This document shows positions 1-9,093 of a DNA stretch of 64,000 nucleotides, piece by piece. The notes beneath the pieces were generated by a model, which ran no database searches, was not told where the DNA came from, and saw nothing but the letters and a program-made list of their open reading frames with translations. Both the position numbers and the translations under genes were made by a program. The number at the start of each line of letters is the position of its first letter. Position 1 is the stretch's first letter. The stretch lies in contig NZ_VNIP01000003.1 of assembly GCF_008370325.1 (NCBI RefSeq), forward strand, positions 434,001 to 498,000. The letters run 5' to 3'. The stretch is from Martinezella tropici (lineage in GTDB: Bacteria > Pseudomonadota > Alphaproteobacteria > Rhizobiales > Rhizobiaceae).

Positions 1-1051
1 CGTCGATGCTCGCAATGGAACCGCCGCCGATGCCGATGGAGCTCACCGAAACCGAGGGAATGTGAAGCGGGAACTCGCCGATCAATTCGCCCGTCCCGAA
101 TTGCGGCTCGCCATCGATGATCAACGCGAAGTCTGCCGAGGTGCCGCCGATGTCGAGGGTGAGAACATGCTTCTCACCGGCCAGGCGCGCCAGCCAGGCG
201 GCGCCGATCACGCCCGAGGCCGTGCCGGAAAGCAGCATCTGGACGCAGGAACGCTTTCCTTCCGCCGCATTCATCACGCCGCCGTTCGATTTCGTTAGCA
301 GGGCCGGCGCCTTCACTCCGCGCGATGTGAGCTTGTCTTCGAGAGCCGTTAGATAACCCGAAACCCTCGGATGGACATAGCCATTGAGGATCGCCGTCGT
401 CGTCCGCTCGTATTCGCGAATGACCGGCCACACTTCCGAGGACGTGAAAACGAAGAGATCGGGTGCGAGCTTTTCGATTTCGTTCTTGACCGCCGTTTCC
501 TGAGCGTCGTCGCGCCAGGAATGCAGAAAGGATATGATGATGCCCGCCGCACCCTTCGCCCTTGCTGCCGCCACGGCCGCGGTAACCGCCTTCATATCCG
601 GCGCCTGCGCTTCGCTGCCATCGGCCCGCAACCGCGCGGGAATGCCGAAGATCATGTCGCGTGCGATCAGCTGTTCCGGCCGCGAGCAGAAGAGAGAATA
701 GACGTCAGGCATTCGCAGCCGGGCGAGTTCGATGACATCTTCGAAACCGGCATTCGTCAGGAGCGCGAGCGACACACCGCGCCTCTGGATGACGGTATTG
801 ATACCGACTGTGGTGCCGTGAACGAAGCGACTGATTGCCTCCGGCTCCAATCCCTCGCGCTTGGCAAGCAACGAAAGCCCGGTCATCAATTCCGCGCCCG
901 GATCATCGGGCGTCGTCAGCACTTTTAGCGACGCAACGCGACCGGAGCGGCTTTCCAGCGCGCAGAAATCGATGAAGGTGCCGCCGATATCGACGCCGAT
1001 CTTCCAATCCTGCTGCGAAGCCCCTCGAGTTTGCCCTGTCGTGTCCGCCAT
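1..1051 (-). CDS. Hydantoinase/oxoprolinase family protein, N-terminal part (cut by window edge)
   Basis: The first 350 residues of a HyuA/5-oxoprolinase-type subunit are present; the gene runs off the left edge. These enzymes open cyclic amide rings (hydantoins, 5-oxoproline) with ATP, or carboxylate ketones. The ASKHA-type nucleotide-binding segments are visible: IGVDIGGTFIDF near residue 15, HGTTVGINTVIQRRG near residue 70, and LTLDIGGTSADF near residue 300. The ATG at 1051 is chosen because GGAAAGG precedes it. The gene diverges from an FAD oxidoreductase gene at 1264 and shares a palindrome-rich promoter with it, which suggests joint control in one catabolic pathway. A partner subunit (HyuB) would be expected beyond the left edge. 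The family is clear; the substrate is not. Confidence 0.88.
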   Translation of the reverse strand, partial: MADTTGQTRGASQQDWKIGVDIGGTFIDFCALESRSGRVASLKVLTTPDDPGAELMTGLSLLAKREGLEPEAISRFVHGTTVGINTVIQRRGVSLALLTNAGFEDVIELARLRMPDVYSLFCSRPEQLIARDMIFGIPARLRADGSEAQAPDMKAVTAAVAAARAKGAAGIIISFLHSWRDDAQETAVKNEIEKLAPDLFVFTSSEVWPVIREYERTTTAILNGYVHPRVSGYLTALEDKLTSRGVKAPALLTKSNGGVMNAAEGKRSCVQMLLSGTASGVIGAAWLARLAGEKHVLTLDIGGTSADFALIIDGEPQFGTGELIGEFPLHIPSVSVSSIGIGGGSIASID

Positions 1052-1128
1052 ATTCGTTCCTTTCCTTTGCCTGTCACGAAACTGGCATGGACGGATCGGC
1101 AAGGTCCAAGAGCGAAAATGCCAAAGGT

Positions 1129-1183
1129 CATAAGCCGGACTTATGCTCTGCCGATCGGCAACACCCATAGGCCGGACTTATAG
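1129..1183. promoter_or_regulatory. Twin palindromic operator between hyuA-like and FAD oxidoreductase genes
   Basis: Two related dyads lie 37 bp apart, start to start. CATAAGCCGGACTTATG at 1129-1145 is perfectly symmetric apart from its centre. CATAGGCCGGACTTATA at 1166-1182 has the same core with two changed bases. Paired sites in a divergent promoter are typical for a dimeric repressor that controls both genes. No regulator gene is adjacent in the window, so the binding protein is unknown and probably lies beyond the left edge. Confidence 0.6.
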
Positions 1184-1263
1184 GCGCAGCGTGATCCCGA
1201 CTTTGACAGCGGCAAGCCGGCTCGGACAAGGTGGAGATTGTTTTCAGTCTCTGGAGATCCTCA

Positions 1264-2406
1264 ATGGATGCTATCGTGCTGGGCGGCGGGCTCATGGGAG
1301 CCGCCTCCGCCTTTTTTCTCGCCCGGCGCGGCATCCGCGTGACGCTTATCGAACGCAATCGGGTCGGGAGCGGCGCCACGGTGGCGTCATTCGGCAACAT
1401 CAGGCGAAGCGGCCGGTATATTCCGCAATTGCCGCTTGCTGACCGCTCGCTTGCCCTGTGGGGACAGGCCGAGGCCATGCTCGGGCGCGACGTGGAATTC
1501 CGCGCAACCGGCCACCTGCGGCTGGTGTTCAGCCAGGAAGGGCTTGCGGCGATGCGATCCTTCATCAAGGAGGCTCGACCGTGGGGACTGCAACTGGAAG
1601 AGCTGACCGCAAAGGAAGTGCGGTCGCGCTTTCCCGGCCTTGGCCCCGACGCGATTGCCGCATCCTTTTCCCCGAACGATGGAAGCGGCAACCCGCGTCT
1701 TATTGCGCCGGCTTTCGCAAGCGCTGCCCAAAAGCTGGGGGCTGCCATCGTCGAAAATGTCGGCATCGGGGCCATTAGAAGACGTGACTACGGATTTCAG
1801 GTCGAAACGTCGAAGGGCTCGCATGAGGCCTCGATGTTACTGAACACGACGGGTGCCTGGGGTGCGCGCGTCGCGGGCCTGTTCGGAGAGACGGTCCCGA
1901 TTACAGCCAGAGGTCCGCAAATGGGAGTGACCGAACCTCTCCCCCATCGCATTCTCCCGGTCGTCGGCGTCTGGGCGCATGATCACGGCGGCGGTTACCT
2001 GCGGCAGGTGGAACGGGGCAACATCGTCTTCGGTGGCGGTGCCGAGCGCACCGACGTTCCACTCGATACCGGATATGCCAAGGCGGACCCGACTCGCTTA
2101 CCGGGCCAGCTTCGTTCGCTGCTGCCGATTTTGCCGGCGCTGAAAGAGGTCGCCGTGATCCGTACCTGGTCGGGTTGCGAGGGCTATGTCGAAGACGGTC
2201 TCCCGGTGATGGGGCCGTCGTCGACGACAGCGGGGCTGTTCCACGCATTCGGCTTTTCCGGCCACGGCTTTCAACTCGGACCCGGTGTCGGCGACGTCAT
2301 GGCCGAAATCATGGCAACGGGCCGAACGGATATCCCATTGCAAGATTTCCGCGTCGAGCGCTTCGCAAAGCCGAATCGCGGGTGCTTGACCGGGCCTTCA
2401 ACTTAG
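1264..2406 (+). CDS. FAD-dependent oxidoreductase (DAO/glycine oxidase family)
   Basis: This 380-residue flavoprotein of the D-amino-acid oxidase/sarcosine oxidase fold probably oxidises an amine or amino acid to an imine. The N-terminus carries the dinucleotide-binding motif VLGGGLMGAASAFFLARRG at residues 5-23, followed by a conserved acidic residue at the end of the second strand (LIE). The C-terminus has the family's FAD-binding GFSGHGFQLGP. The ATG at 1264 is preferred over an in-frame ATG at 1231 because GGAG stands about 9 bases before it and because the Rossmann strand starts right after it. It is divergent from the hydantoinase-type gene, so it may act on the ring-opening product of that enzyme; this is inference from position. 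Confidence 0.85.
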   Translation: MDAIVLGGGLMGAASAFFLARRGIRVTLIERNRVGSGATVASFGNIRRSGRYIPQLPLADRSLALWGQAEAMLGRDVEFRATGHLRLVFSQEGLAAMRSFIKEARPWGLQLEELTAKEVRSRFPGLGPDAIAASFSPNDGSGNPRLIAPAFASAAQKLGAAIVENVGIGAIRRRDYGFQVETSKGSHEASMLLNTTGAWGARVAGLFGETVPITARGPQMGVTEPLPHRILPVVGVWAHDHGGGYLRQVERGNIVFGGGAERTDVPLDTGYAKADPTRLPGQLRSLLPILPALKEVAVIRTWSGCEGYVEDGLPVMGPSSTTAGLFHAFGFSGHGFQLGPGVGDVMAEIMATGRTDIPLQDFRVERFAKPNRGCLTGPST

Positions 2407-2787
2407 CTGGAGATTTCACGATCAGGTCGGACGATGCGTAATTTTCTGCATCATCCGGATAGGATGCGCATTGTGGATGTCAATATTCCCATTTCCGTTG
2501 AAGCGTGAAAAAGCATAGTTCATGCGTATGACCACGCCTTGTCCGGATCTCAGCAATCAGAACGACAACAAAGTCGTTCTCGAGATTCAACTATCGACAT
2601 CGCTCCGGCTTAGACCCGCATTTTGCGCAATAGATATCCAAGTAACGCAACAATCCGATCGAGTGACGACCCTGCGCTATGGGTTCGGGGAACACCAATA
2701 GATCATTAACATTTCACAACCACTCTAAAAGCTATTCGGAAGGGATGATCACGTAACAACAAGAATTTACAACCATCGGGGAAGCAC
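2407..2787. other. Intergenic region without a supported gene
   Basis: This 381-bp stretch follows the FAD oxidoreductase gene. The only reading frame of note is a 59-codon ORF from ATG 2522 to 2701 with no ribosome binding site and no recognisable features. It presumably holds the promoter of the 2788-5636 gene pair. No clear -10/-35 pair was identified. Confidence 0.4.
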
Positions 2788-3249
2788 GTGAAGAGCGCAG
2801 ATAAGAATGCGGAAGTATTGCTATCGGAAGTTGGTAACTCGAATAGTTTGACAAGCAGCCTGTCTACATCGCTGTTTGGCGCACCCCTCATATTTCTTGG
2901 GCCTATTGCAGCCGCCGCCTTCTTGATGGCTTGCTTTCCACATGCATTCTCTCCCTCATGGACGCCCTTGGTCTTGATGGGCGCGAGTATTCCCATAATC
3001 GGCCTTGTTCTTTTGCAACGGCGGGAAGAACAGCGAAATAAAATCGGGTTCATGTTCAATCTGTCATGGATTGCTTGGGTCGTGATGAGTTTGGCTACCG
3101 TCTCTTACTGCCTGAACGCTGGAACCCGAGAGTTCGGCAACTCGCTGGTGCAACTCAATCCTGGATGGTTGACGCTGATGTTCGGGTGGTTCTTCGCAGC
3201 CGCCTGCGGTCGCGTGGCTTTATCAATCAGTAAATTGTTGTATCCATGA
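2788..3249 (+). CDS. Putative membrane protein, function unknown
   Basis: A 153-residue protein with four likely membrane segments, at about residues 30-50, 57-75, 88-107 and 125-145, separated by short charged loops (QRREEQRNK). It starts at GTG 2788 behind GGGGAAG. Its TGA overlaps the ATGA at 3246, an in-frame upstream start of the following GGDEF-EAL gene, so the two genes are very likely cotranscribed. I do not recognise a family. The position suggests an accessory of the cyclic-di-GMP enzyme, for example a small sensing or localisation partner, but nothing in the sequence proves that. Confidence 0.6.
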   Translation: MKSADKNAEVLLSEVGNSNSLTSSLSTSLFGAPLIFLGPIAAAAFLMACFPHAFSPSWTPLVLMGASIPIIGLVLLQRREEQRNKIGFMFNLSWIAWVVMSLATVSYCLNAGTREFGNSLVQLNPGWLTLMFGWFFAAACGRVALSISKLLYP

Positions 3250-3314
3250 CTGTCCCGCAACGCATAGGCGAGACGGCGCATAGACAATTTGGAATACATG
3301 GAAAGGGCGCCTCC

Positions 3315-5636
3315 ATGTGGCAGATGTTCGACAGGGTTCGGCGATTTATGGCGGTACCGGTCGACAATCCGGAGCTGTTGAAAGCGCAATATCGCGCTTT
3401 CTCACGCCAGATGCCGATGATGTATTTCATACTGATGTCGAGCACTTGGGCGGTTGCCGCGACGCACATGATGATTGCGCCGACTTGGCTGACGATTGGA
3501 GCTCCTGTTGTCCTCACATTGGCATCCATATTCCGCGTCCGCCATTGGTGGCGGTCACGTCACATGGATCCAACCCCGAAGGTCGCGCTGCATGCTCTAA
3601 GGCGAACCAATCGGCTTGCTTTCGCAATCGCTTTTACCTTTACTGCCTGGTCGTTCCTGCTCTTTCCCTATGGCGATGCATATACCCGTTCGCACCTGGC
3701 CTTTTATATGGCCATCACGGTGATCTCCTGCATCTTCTGCCTAATGCATCTTCGCTCGGCGGCAATCACCGTAACCGCAATCGTCAATGGCGCCTTCATC
3801 ATCTTCTTCTGTGCGACCGAACAGCCAACCTTCATTGCGACTGCGATCAACATCGCGTTGGTATCGATTGGCATGCTCGTCATCCTCAACATCAATTATC
3901 GCGACTTTGCGCGCATGGTGAATACGCAGACGGAAGCGCATCGACGCGAGGAGGCGCAAAGCCGTCTACTGCGGATGATCGATGACATGCCTGTCGCCGT
4001 GATGACGGTTGAGCCCGAGACGCTGATCATCAACTACGCCAACGAGACCTCCAAACACCTCATTCGCAAGATCGAGCATCTACTGCCGATCAAGGCAGAC
4101 GAGCTGCTTGGCACCTCGATCGATGTTTTCCATAGGAATCCGGAGCACCAACGCCGCATTCTCGCGGATCCGGCAAATCTGCCTCACAATGCCCGTATCA
4201 AGCTCGGACCGGAAGTGCTCGATCTCAGGATTTCGGCAATCACCGCCGATGACGGAAGCTTTCTGGGGCCGATGCTCAGCTGGGCAATCGTCACCAAGGA
4301 AGTGGAAGCCGAGGGACGCATACGCCAGCTCGCGCATTACGACACGCTGACAGGGCTCGCCAACCGCACCACGTTCAATGCGCAATTTGACGCAAGCCTC
4401 GGCAAGGCGGAACATGGTTCCTCGCTATTATTCATAGATCTCGACGGCTTCAAGCTAGTCAACGATACCAAAGGTCATCGTGTCGGCGACGCCCTGCTGA
4501 AAGCGGTCGCCGATCGGCTGCGCGCCATTTGCGCAGCGCCGGCCATGACGATTGGCCGGCTCGGCGGCGACGAATTTGCCGTTCTTGTTCCATATGCCGA
4601 CCCCTTGGGGGTGGCGCAGCTGGCCGGCCGGATCATCGATGCGCTCTCCGTGCCGTTTGATCTCGACCAGGCAAACCAGGTTCAAATCGGCGCATCGATC
4701 GGCATTGTGCACGCGCCAATGCATGGGGAAACGGGAGAAGCTTTGCTCGCACGGGCCGACATCGCCCTTTACGCGGCAAAGGCTGCCGGCAAGGGCGCAT
4801 ACAAGGTGTTTTCCGAAGAGATGGAAAATCGCATCCAGGAAAGCATACGGCTTCAAACGACACTGCGGGCGTCCTTGCGGGACGGCCGGGGATTGTTCGT
4901 CTTCTATCAGCCGATCGTCGATATCAACAGCAACAAGGTCACGGCACGCGAAGCATTGATCCGCTGGCATCACCCGCAAAGGGGCTGGATCTCACCTGTG
5001 GAATTCATTCCAGTCGCAGAGCAGAACGGATTGATCGAACAGCTTGGCGAGTTCGTCCTGAAGACAGCCTGTCGGGATGCCGTCCAATGGGAGGATGGTG
5101 CGCGCGTGGCCGTCAATGTATCGGCCTCCCAGCTCGGCAAGAACACGATCGTCTCCACGGTGTTGTCGGCCCTGGCCTCTTCCGGCCTGTCGCCGGAACG
5201 GCTCGAAATCGAGGTGACCGAAACAGCGATCTTCCACGATGAGCACGGGGGCATTGGAGATCTGCGGCGTATACATGACTTGGGGGTTCGCGTGGCCCTG
5301 GACGATTTTGGAACCGGCTACTCGTCCCTCACCCATCTGCGAGCCTTCCCCTTCGACAAGATCAAGATCGATGGTTCATTCGTGAGGGATGCCGTGAGGC
5401 GGCCGGAATCTGCCGCTGTCGTCCGGGCAATTGCCGATCTGGGCAAGCGGCTTGGTGTCACGACCGTCGCCGAGGGTGTCGAGACGGAAGCGCATCTTCA
5501 ATGCGTTGTGACCGAAGGATGCAGCGAGGTCCAGGGTTATTTCTTTGGTCATCCGGAGCCGAGCCAGAAAGATGCCGATGCCGTCATGGCTCTCAACGCG
5601 GCTGCGGCAGGCACAAAAGTCTTCTCGGATGCCTAG
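3315..5636 (+). CDS. Membrane-anchored GGDEF-EAL protein (cyclic-di-GMP turnover) with PAS-like linker
   Basis: 773 residues. The first 200 or so residues hold five or six membrane segments. A PAS-like region follows at about 230-330, then a GGDEF domain with an intact RLGGDEF near residue 415, and an EAL domain with REALIRW near 545 and DDFGTGYSS near 662. Both catalytic signatures are present, so it may make and break cyclic-di-GMP; many such hybrids use only one activity in vivo. I see no RxxD inhibitory site before GGDEF. An ATG at 3246 overlaps the stop of the upstream membrane-protein gene and would add 23 residues. I prefer ATG 3315 because GGAAAGGG stands about 9 bases upstream. Likely role: biofilm/motility switching in response to a membrane signal. 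Confidence 0.9.
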   Translation: MWQMFDRVRRFMAVPVDNPELLKAQYRAFSRQMPMMYFILMSSTWAVAATHMMIAPTWLTIGAPVVLTLASIFRVRHWWRSRHMDPTPKVALHALRRTNRLAFAIAFTFTAWSFLLFPYGDAYTRSHLAFYMAITVISCIFCLMHLRSAAITVTAIVNGAFIIFFCATEQPTFIATAINIALVSIGMLVILNINYRDFARMVNTQTEAHRREEAQSRLLRMIDDMPVAVMTVEPETLIINYANETSKHLIRKIEHLLPIKADELLGTSIDVFHRNPEHQRRILADPANLPHNARIKLGPEVLDLRISAITADDGSFLGPMLSWAIVTKEVEAEGRIRQLAHYDTLTGLANRTTFNAQFDASLGKAEHGSSLLFIDLDGFKLVNDTKGHRVGDALLKAVADRLRAICAAPAMTIGRLGGDEFAVLVPYADPLGVAQLAGRIIDALSVPFDLDQANQVQIGASIGIVHAPMHGETGEALLARADIALYAAKAAGKGAYKVFSEEMENRIQESIRLQTTLRASLRDGRGLFVFYQPIVDINSNKVTAREALIRWHHPQRGWISPVEFIPVAEQNGLIEQLGEFVLKTACRDAVQWEDGARVAVNVSASQLGKNTIVSTVLSALASSGLSPERLEIEVTETAIFHDEHGGIGDLRRIHDLGVRVALDDFGTGYSSLTHLRAFPFDKIKIDGSFVRDAVRRPESAAVVRAIADLGKRLGVTTVAEGVETEAHLQCVVTEGCSEVQGYFFGHPEPSQKDADAVMALNAAAAGTKVFSDA

Positions 5637-5684
5637 CCCTTCCGCCAAAAGAGAACGATAAGCATCCCCCGGCAGATAAAGCTG

Positions 5685-6716
5685 TTAACGCAGCCCCACC
5701 GCTTTCGCGCGCGTATCGCTTGGGCTCTCTCCGAACGTGCTGCGATAGATAATGGAGAACCTGCCCGGATGAAAGAAACCCCATGTCGCGCAAACTTCAC
5801 GAACGGATTGCCGATTCAATGGGTCGCGCAATTGATCGCGCGCAGCTTTCAGTCTGATAGTGCGCAGATAGGCGCCCGGCGACGTTTTTCTGAATGCCTT
5901 GAACCCCATCTGCAGGGCACGTAGCGAAACTCCGACATCATCAGCCACCATCGATATGGTGAAGGGCTCGGTGATATTGGCGTGCATATAGTCTATGGCA
6001 CGGCGCACATGCCACGGCGCGACCATCGACACCTTGTCCTTGTTCAAATGGCAGGAAAGACGATGCTGGCCAAATCTGATGACGAGGTCGGCAAGCGTTT
6101 CGCTCATAGCCGACACGGCAAGTGGGGAGGATAAGAGCGGCCCGTCATTGCGCATGCCCTGGATGATCGTTTGTACCAGGTTGCCGATGAGCTGGCCGGC
6201 GGGTGTTGCAAGATCGAGAACGGGCTCCAGATCCAACGATTCGAGGATCGGCGTTTCCAGAAGCGAAGCCAGCATTCGCTTGACGATTGTCCAGTCCAGC
6301 ACGAGAGCGTCCAGGCTATGCGGCTCGCCCTGAAGCAAGCGATCGCGAGCCTCATGGTTGTTCGCCATGAGAATGTGCCCCGCACCACCTTCGGCGACCC
6401 TTCTTCCAATGCTCAGCTGGAGCGAACCCGCGCGAGGTATGTAAAGCCCAAGATGTTGAGGGGTTTCGTCGAGCGTCTGGACTTCCCAGGAACTTTCATA
6501 TGCCGAGTGGACCGCTGTAAGAGGCCCGCTTCGTCTCAGATCCGCCGCCCAGGCAAAACCCCGGTCCTTACCCAATGGCTTGGCGGCAAAGACGCCGTAG
6601 GCTCCTGAAAACGCCTCGACCATCGACTCGAAATCACTGCCCTTATGGGTTGGCGCGAAATCATAAAGTGACGCGTCATGAGAGCGCGCAACGTTGTCGA
6701 AGCTCAACGATACCAT
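5685..6716 (-). CDS. AraC family transcriptional regulator
   Basis: 343 residues: an N-terminal ligand-binding domain of the AraC_binding_2 type (about 25-220) and a C-terminal double helix-turn-helix (about 235-335) with FTISMVADDVGVSLRALQMGFKAF and the usual second helix region ending RSTFGESPSDTR. It lies convergent to the GGDEF-EAL gene and divergent from the ROK regulator gene. The inducer and targets are not evident from the sequence. Full length for the family, with no sign of decay. Confidence 0.85.
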   Translation of the reverse strand: MVSLSFDNVARSHDASLYDFAPTHKGSDFESMVEAFSGAYGVFAAKPLGKDRGFAWAADLRRSGPLTAVHSAYESSWEVQTLDETPQHLGLYIPRAGSLQLSIGRRVAEGGAGHILMANNHEARDRLLQGEPHSLDALVLDWTIVKRMLASLLETPILESLDLEPVLDLATPAGQLIGNLVQTIIQGMRNDGPLLSSPLAVSAMSETLADLVIRFGQHRLSCHLNKDKVSMVAPWHVRRAIDYMHANITEPFTISMVADDVGVSLRALQMGFKAFRKTSPGAYLRTIRLKAARDQLRDPLNRQSVREVCATWGFFHPGRFSIIYRSTFGESPSDTRAKAVGLR

Positions 6717-6942
6717 GCAGCTTGGCTCTTACTCCCCTTGTCTACTCGTCATTCGCGTACCGCATCTCGCCTGAGATTGTCGCACCACCGATATGACGCC
6801 CCGAATGCTCCGATGCTGCCTCTTTTGTCGGGCGGGATTGGCGCGATCTCCGCTGGCCGGGTCGATCTTGATGAAGTAAGCAGGACCGGCAAATCAGGGA
6901 TCGGGTTTCTCAGCTTGACAAAAACAAGGCGCCCTCAAAAGA

Positions 6943-6961
6943 TTCACACTTATAGTGTAAA
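6943..6961. promoter_or_regulatory. Palindromic operator before the ROK regulator gene
   Basis: The dyad TTCACACT-TAT-AGTGTAAA has 8-bp arms with a single mismatch. It ends 16 bases before the ROK start codon. A TTGACA hexamer lies at 6915-6920, but no good -10 partner is evident. The position fits autoregulation by the ROK protein encoded at 6978. Confidence 0.5.
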
Positions 6962-6977
6962 TTAAAATGGTCAGAAA

Positions 6978-8129
6978 ATGAAGTATAATCCGCTAGACCA
7001 TGTTGCCGTCCATTTTTTGCGGGATCTTCAACCTCCACGCGTAGCTTCCCGGAACGAACGGGACCTGCTGCGGCTGATCTGGAAGTCTCCCGGAATTGAG
7101 CGTTCCGAGCTGACCGAGCCGCTCGACCTCACTCAGCAATCCCTGCATCGAATTGTCGGGCGGCTGCATGATCGAGGCATGATTGTCTTTTCCACATCGG
7201 AAGCCCGGCGTCCCGGACCGCCAAGCCCTGGACTGACGCTGTGCAAAGACTGGTGCTTGACACTCGGAATCTCAGTGAATGTCGGCTCGATCGGCCTTTG
7301 CCTCATGGGTTTCGGAGAGCCTCTGGAAAAGGTGGAAATTCCACAGACGGGCTTCTCGCTTCCGGCAGAATTGGACCGAATCGAAGCCGCGCTCGAAGAC
7401 CTTCTTATTCGCCGACGCGCCAAGCGCAGCGATATCCTCGGTGTGGGCTTGGCAGTCTCTGGCCACCGCATGCTGGAAACAGCCTTCAATTGTCCGCTGC
7501 CGCTGGCTCATTGGTCATTGATCGACCTGGCGCCGATCGTTGGCAAGCAGCTTGGCTTGCCGGTTTGGGCTGATAATGTTGCCAGGACCGCGGCCCTGGC
7601 GGAGGCGATCTTTGGCGTCGGTCGCGATGCTCCGGACTTCGCCTATATCGCGCATCTTCATGGTTATGGCGGCGGCCTGGTTTCCGGAGGCATGCCGTTT
7701 CGCGGCAGTTTCGGCAATGCCGGCGAATTTTCGGTTCTCTTCGAACGTCAAGGCTATGGCGACCGCCCGGCGCTTGGTGTCTTACTCGAACACCTTCGCA
7801 CCAAAGGGTATCCCGATCTGACCCTGCGGGATCTCAAACGCGAGGAGCTGCTGAATTGGGATGACGTCGCCGAATGGGTCGATCGCGTGATGCCGGCACA
7901 TAATCGCGCCATCAACGCGATCTGTGCGGTATTCGACCCCGCTTTGATCGTGCTCGGCGGCGAGCTTCCGCATCGGCTGGCGAGGATGATGATCGAACGG
8001 ACTGAGATCAACAATCTGCCTCGCCACGGCGCGTTGCGAGACGTGCCTAAGCTCACCGTAGCAGAGATGACCGATTCCCCCGGTGCGATCGGCGCGGCAT
8101 TGGTCCCCTTGTTCGAGACGGTGTTGTGA
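6978..8129 (+). CDS. ROK family transcriptional regulator
   Basis: 383 residues. An N-terminal winged helix-turn-helix (about 25-85, SELTEPLDLTQQSLHRIVGRL) precedes a sugar-kinase-fold ROK domain (about 95-380). A degenerate ROK signature is seen in YGGGLVSGGMPFRGSFGNAGEF near residue 235, and LIVLGGELP near 320 is the second family motif. The cysteine-rich zinc site of NagC/Mlc type is missing, as in many rhizobial members. Such proteins usually repress sugar-use genes and respond to a sugar or sugar phosphate. No sugar transporter lies beside it in this window, so its targets are unknown. The dyad at 6943 suggests autoregulation. Confidence 0.85.
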   Translation: MKYNPLDHVAVHFLRDLQPPRVASRNERDLLRLIWKSPGIERSELTEPLDLTQQSLHRIVGRLHDRGMIVFSTSEARRPGPPSPGLTLCKDWCLTLGISVNVGSIGLCLMGFGEPLEKVEIPQTGFSLPAELDRIEAALEDLLIRRRAKRSDILGVGLAVSGHRMLETAFNCPLPLAHWSLIDLAPIVGKQLGLPVWADNVARTAALAEAIFGVGRDAPDFAYIAHLHGYGGGLVSGGMPFRGSFGNAGEFSVLFERQGYGDRPALGVLLEHLRTKGYPDLTLRDLKREELLNWDDVAEWVDRVMPAHNRAINAICAVFDPALIVLGGELPHRLARMMIERTEINNLPRHGALRDVPKLTVAEMTDSPGAIGAALVPLFETVL

Positions 8130-8346
8130 TGGCCTCCTCGCGGCGATATCGCACGATATTCAAAGCGATCCACCCGAATATTGCGCAATGCCCTAAGTGC
8201 GCAGCCCAATGTCAGTAGTTTACCGGCGCTCATGAAGCGAGGCGCCTCCAACGATGGACAGCTCAAAAAAATTTCCGTCCCCTGTCGGAGTTTCCTTCGG
8301 TCGGCCGTCTTTGGAGTATCAACCGCTTTCAAACCGGAGGAACATC

Positions 8347-8775
8347 GTGGAAAATACTCAATCGACCTGGCAGACCGCCGCTATTCTTATCGCCCGCCTG
8401 ATCTTCGCGGCCGTCTTCCTGATGGCTGTCTCATTCAAGTTCATGGACATGGGCGCGACCGCCGGCTACATCGCCGCCGCCGGCTTCCCGTTGCCGCTGT
8501 TCCTGGCCTGGTGTGCAGCGGTCCTTGAGGCGCTGCTGGTCGTAGCCTTCCTCAGCGGTGCTTTCTTCACCCCGGCGGCGATTATCGCAGCCGTCTATGT
8601 CATCTTCCTCGGATTCTCATTCCACGGTCCGTCGCACTGGGCGGGTAATCAAGCCGAATTCGGCTCCTTCGTCGATCACTTTGTTTTCGTGGCCGGCCTG
8701 CTCTTCGCAGCCGTGCATGGGCCGGGGAGCGTGCTTGCCGCCACGGTAGGCCGGCTGGGCCGAGAAACCGAGTAA
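8347..8775 (+). CDS. DoxX family membrane protein
   Basis: A 142-residue integral membrane protein with four predicted helices (about 12-32, 47-65, 72-90 and 110-130) and the DoxX-type pattern RLIFAAVFLMAVSFKFMD near the N-terminus. DoxX-like proteins associate with redox or thiol-stress enzymes, but their molecular role is poorly known. GTG at 8347 is chosen as start because GGAGG stands six bases upstream; an in-frame ATG at 8254 has no such site and would add 31 non-hydrophobic residues. The gene is apparently monocistronic, followed by a ribB relic in the opposite orientation. Confidence 0.78.
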   Translation: MENTQSTWQTAAILIARLIFAAVFLMAVSFKFMDMGATAGYIAAAGFPLPLFLAWCAAVLEALLVVAFLSGAFFTPAAIIAAVYVIFLGFSFHGPSHWAGNQAEFGSFVDHFVFVAGLLFAAVHGPGSVLAATVGRLGRETE

Positions 8776-8828
8776 TCCTTCGTACTCAACGAAGAATAAC
8801 ATGCCGGTTTGCGAAGCGGTCCCAATCG

Positions 8829-8978
8829 TCAGGCCGCTTTTTCCGGCATGTTCGCCAATCGATAGGCGATCAAATCCTCGATCGTAACCAAAAGCAGACC
8901 ACGTCGTTCTGCAAATATTTCGAGCTCCGGCAGCCGGGCCATCATACCGTCGTCGTTCTTCCGGATGTTGCCTCGGGG
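8829..8978 (-). pseudogene. ribB: 3' fragment of ribB (3,4-dihydroxy-2-butanone 4-phosphate synthase)
   Basis: The frame between stop codons reads [15 protein letters not shown], then a segment with [12 protein letters not shown], and ends PEKAA. This matches the C-terminal end of RibB, where a similar NDDG.MARLP.L..FA and the TI.DLI.YR motif are conserved. Only about 45 codons are recognisable. An in-frame stop (8979-8981 on the plus strand) lies just upstream, and the active-site two thirds of the enzyme are missing, so this cannot be functional. It marks an old deletion or insertion boundary beside the TetR/exporter pair. Identification is by motif memory, not by alignment. Confidence 0.6.
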
Positions 8979-9093
8979 TTATCTCGCTGAAATAAAGCCG
9001 CTCGCCGTATCGACATTTCTTCCGAAGGCCGTTCCCGACAGTCTTTTCGGGATATCAACGCAATCTTTGCAACAAGGCCCCCCTCCGTGCAAA

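Noticed and set aside
2522..2701. 59-codon plus-strand frame in the intergenic region
   Set aside because: No ribosome binding site, no hydrophobic or domain pattern, and no overlap with neighbours that would suggest translation.
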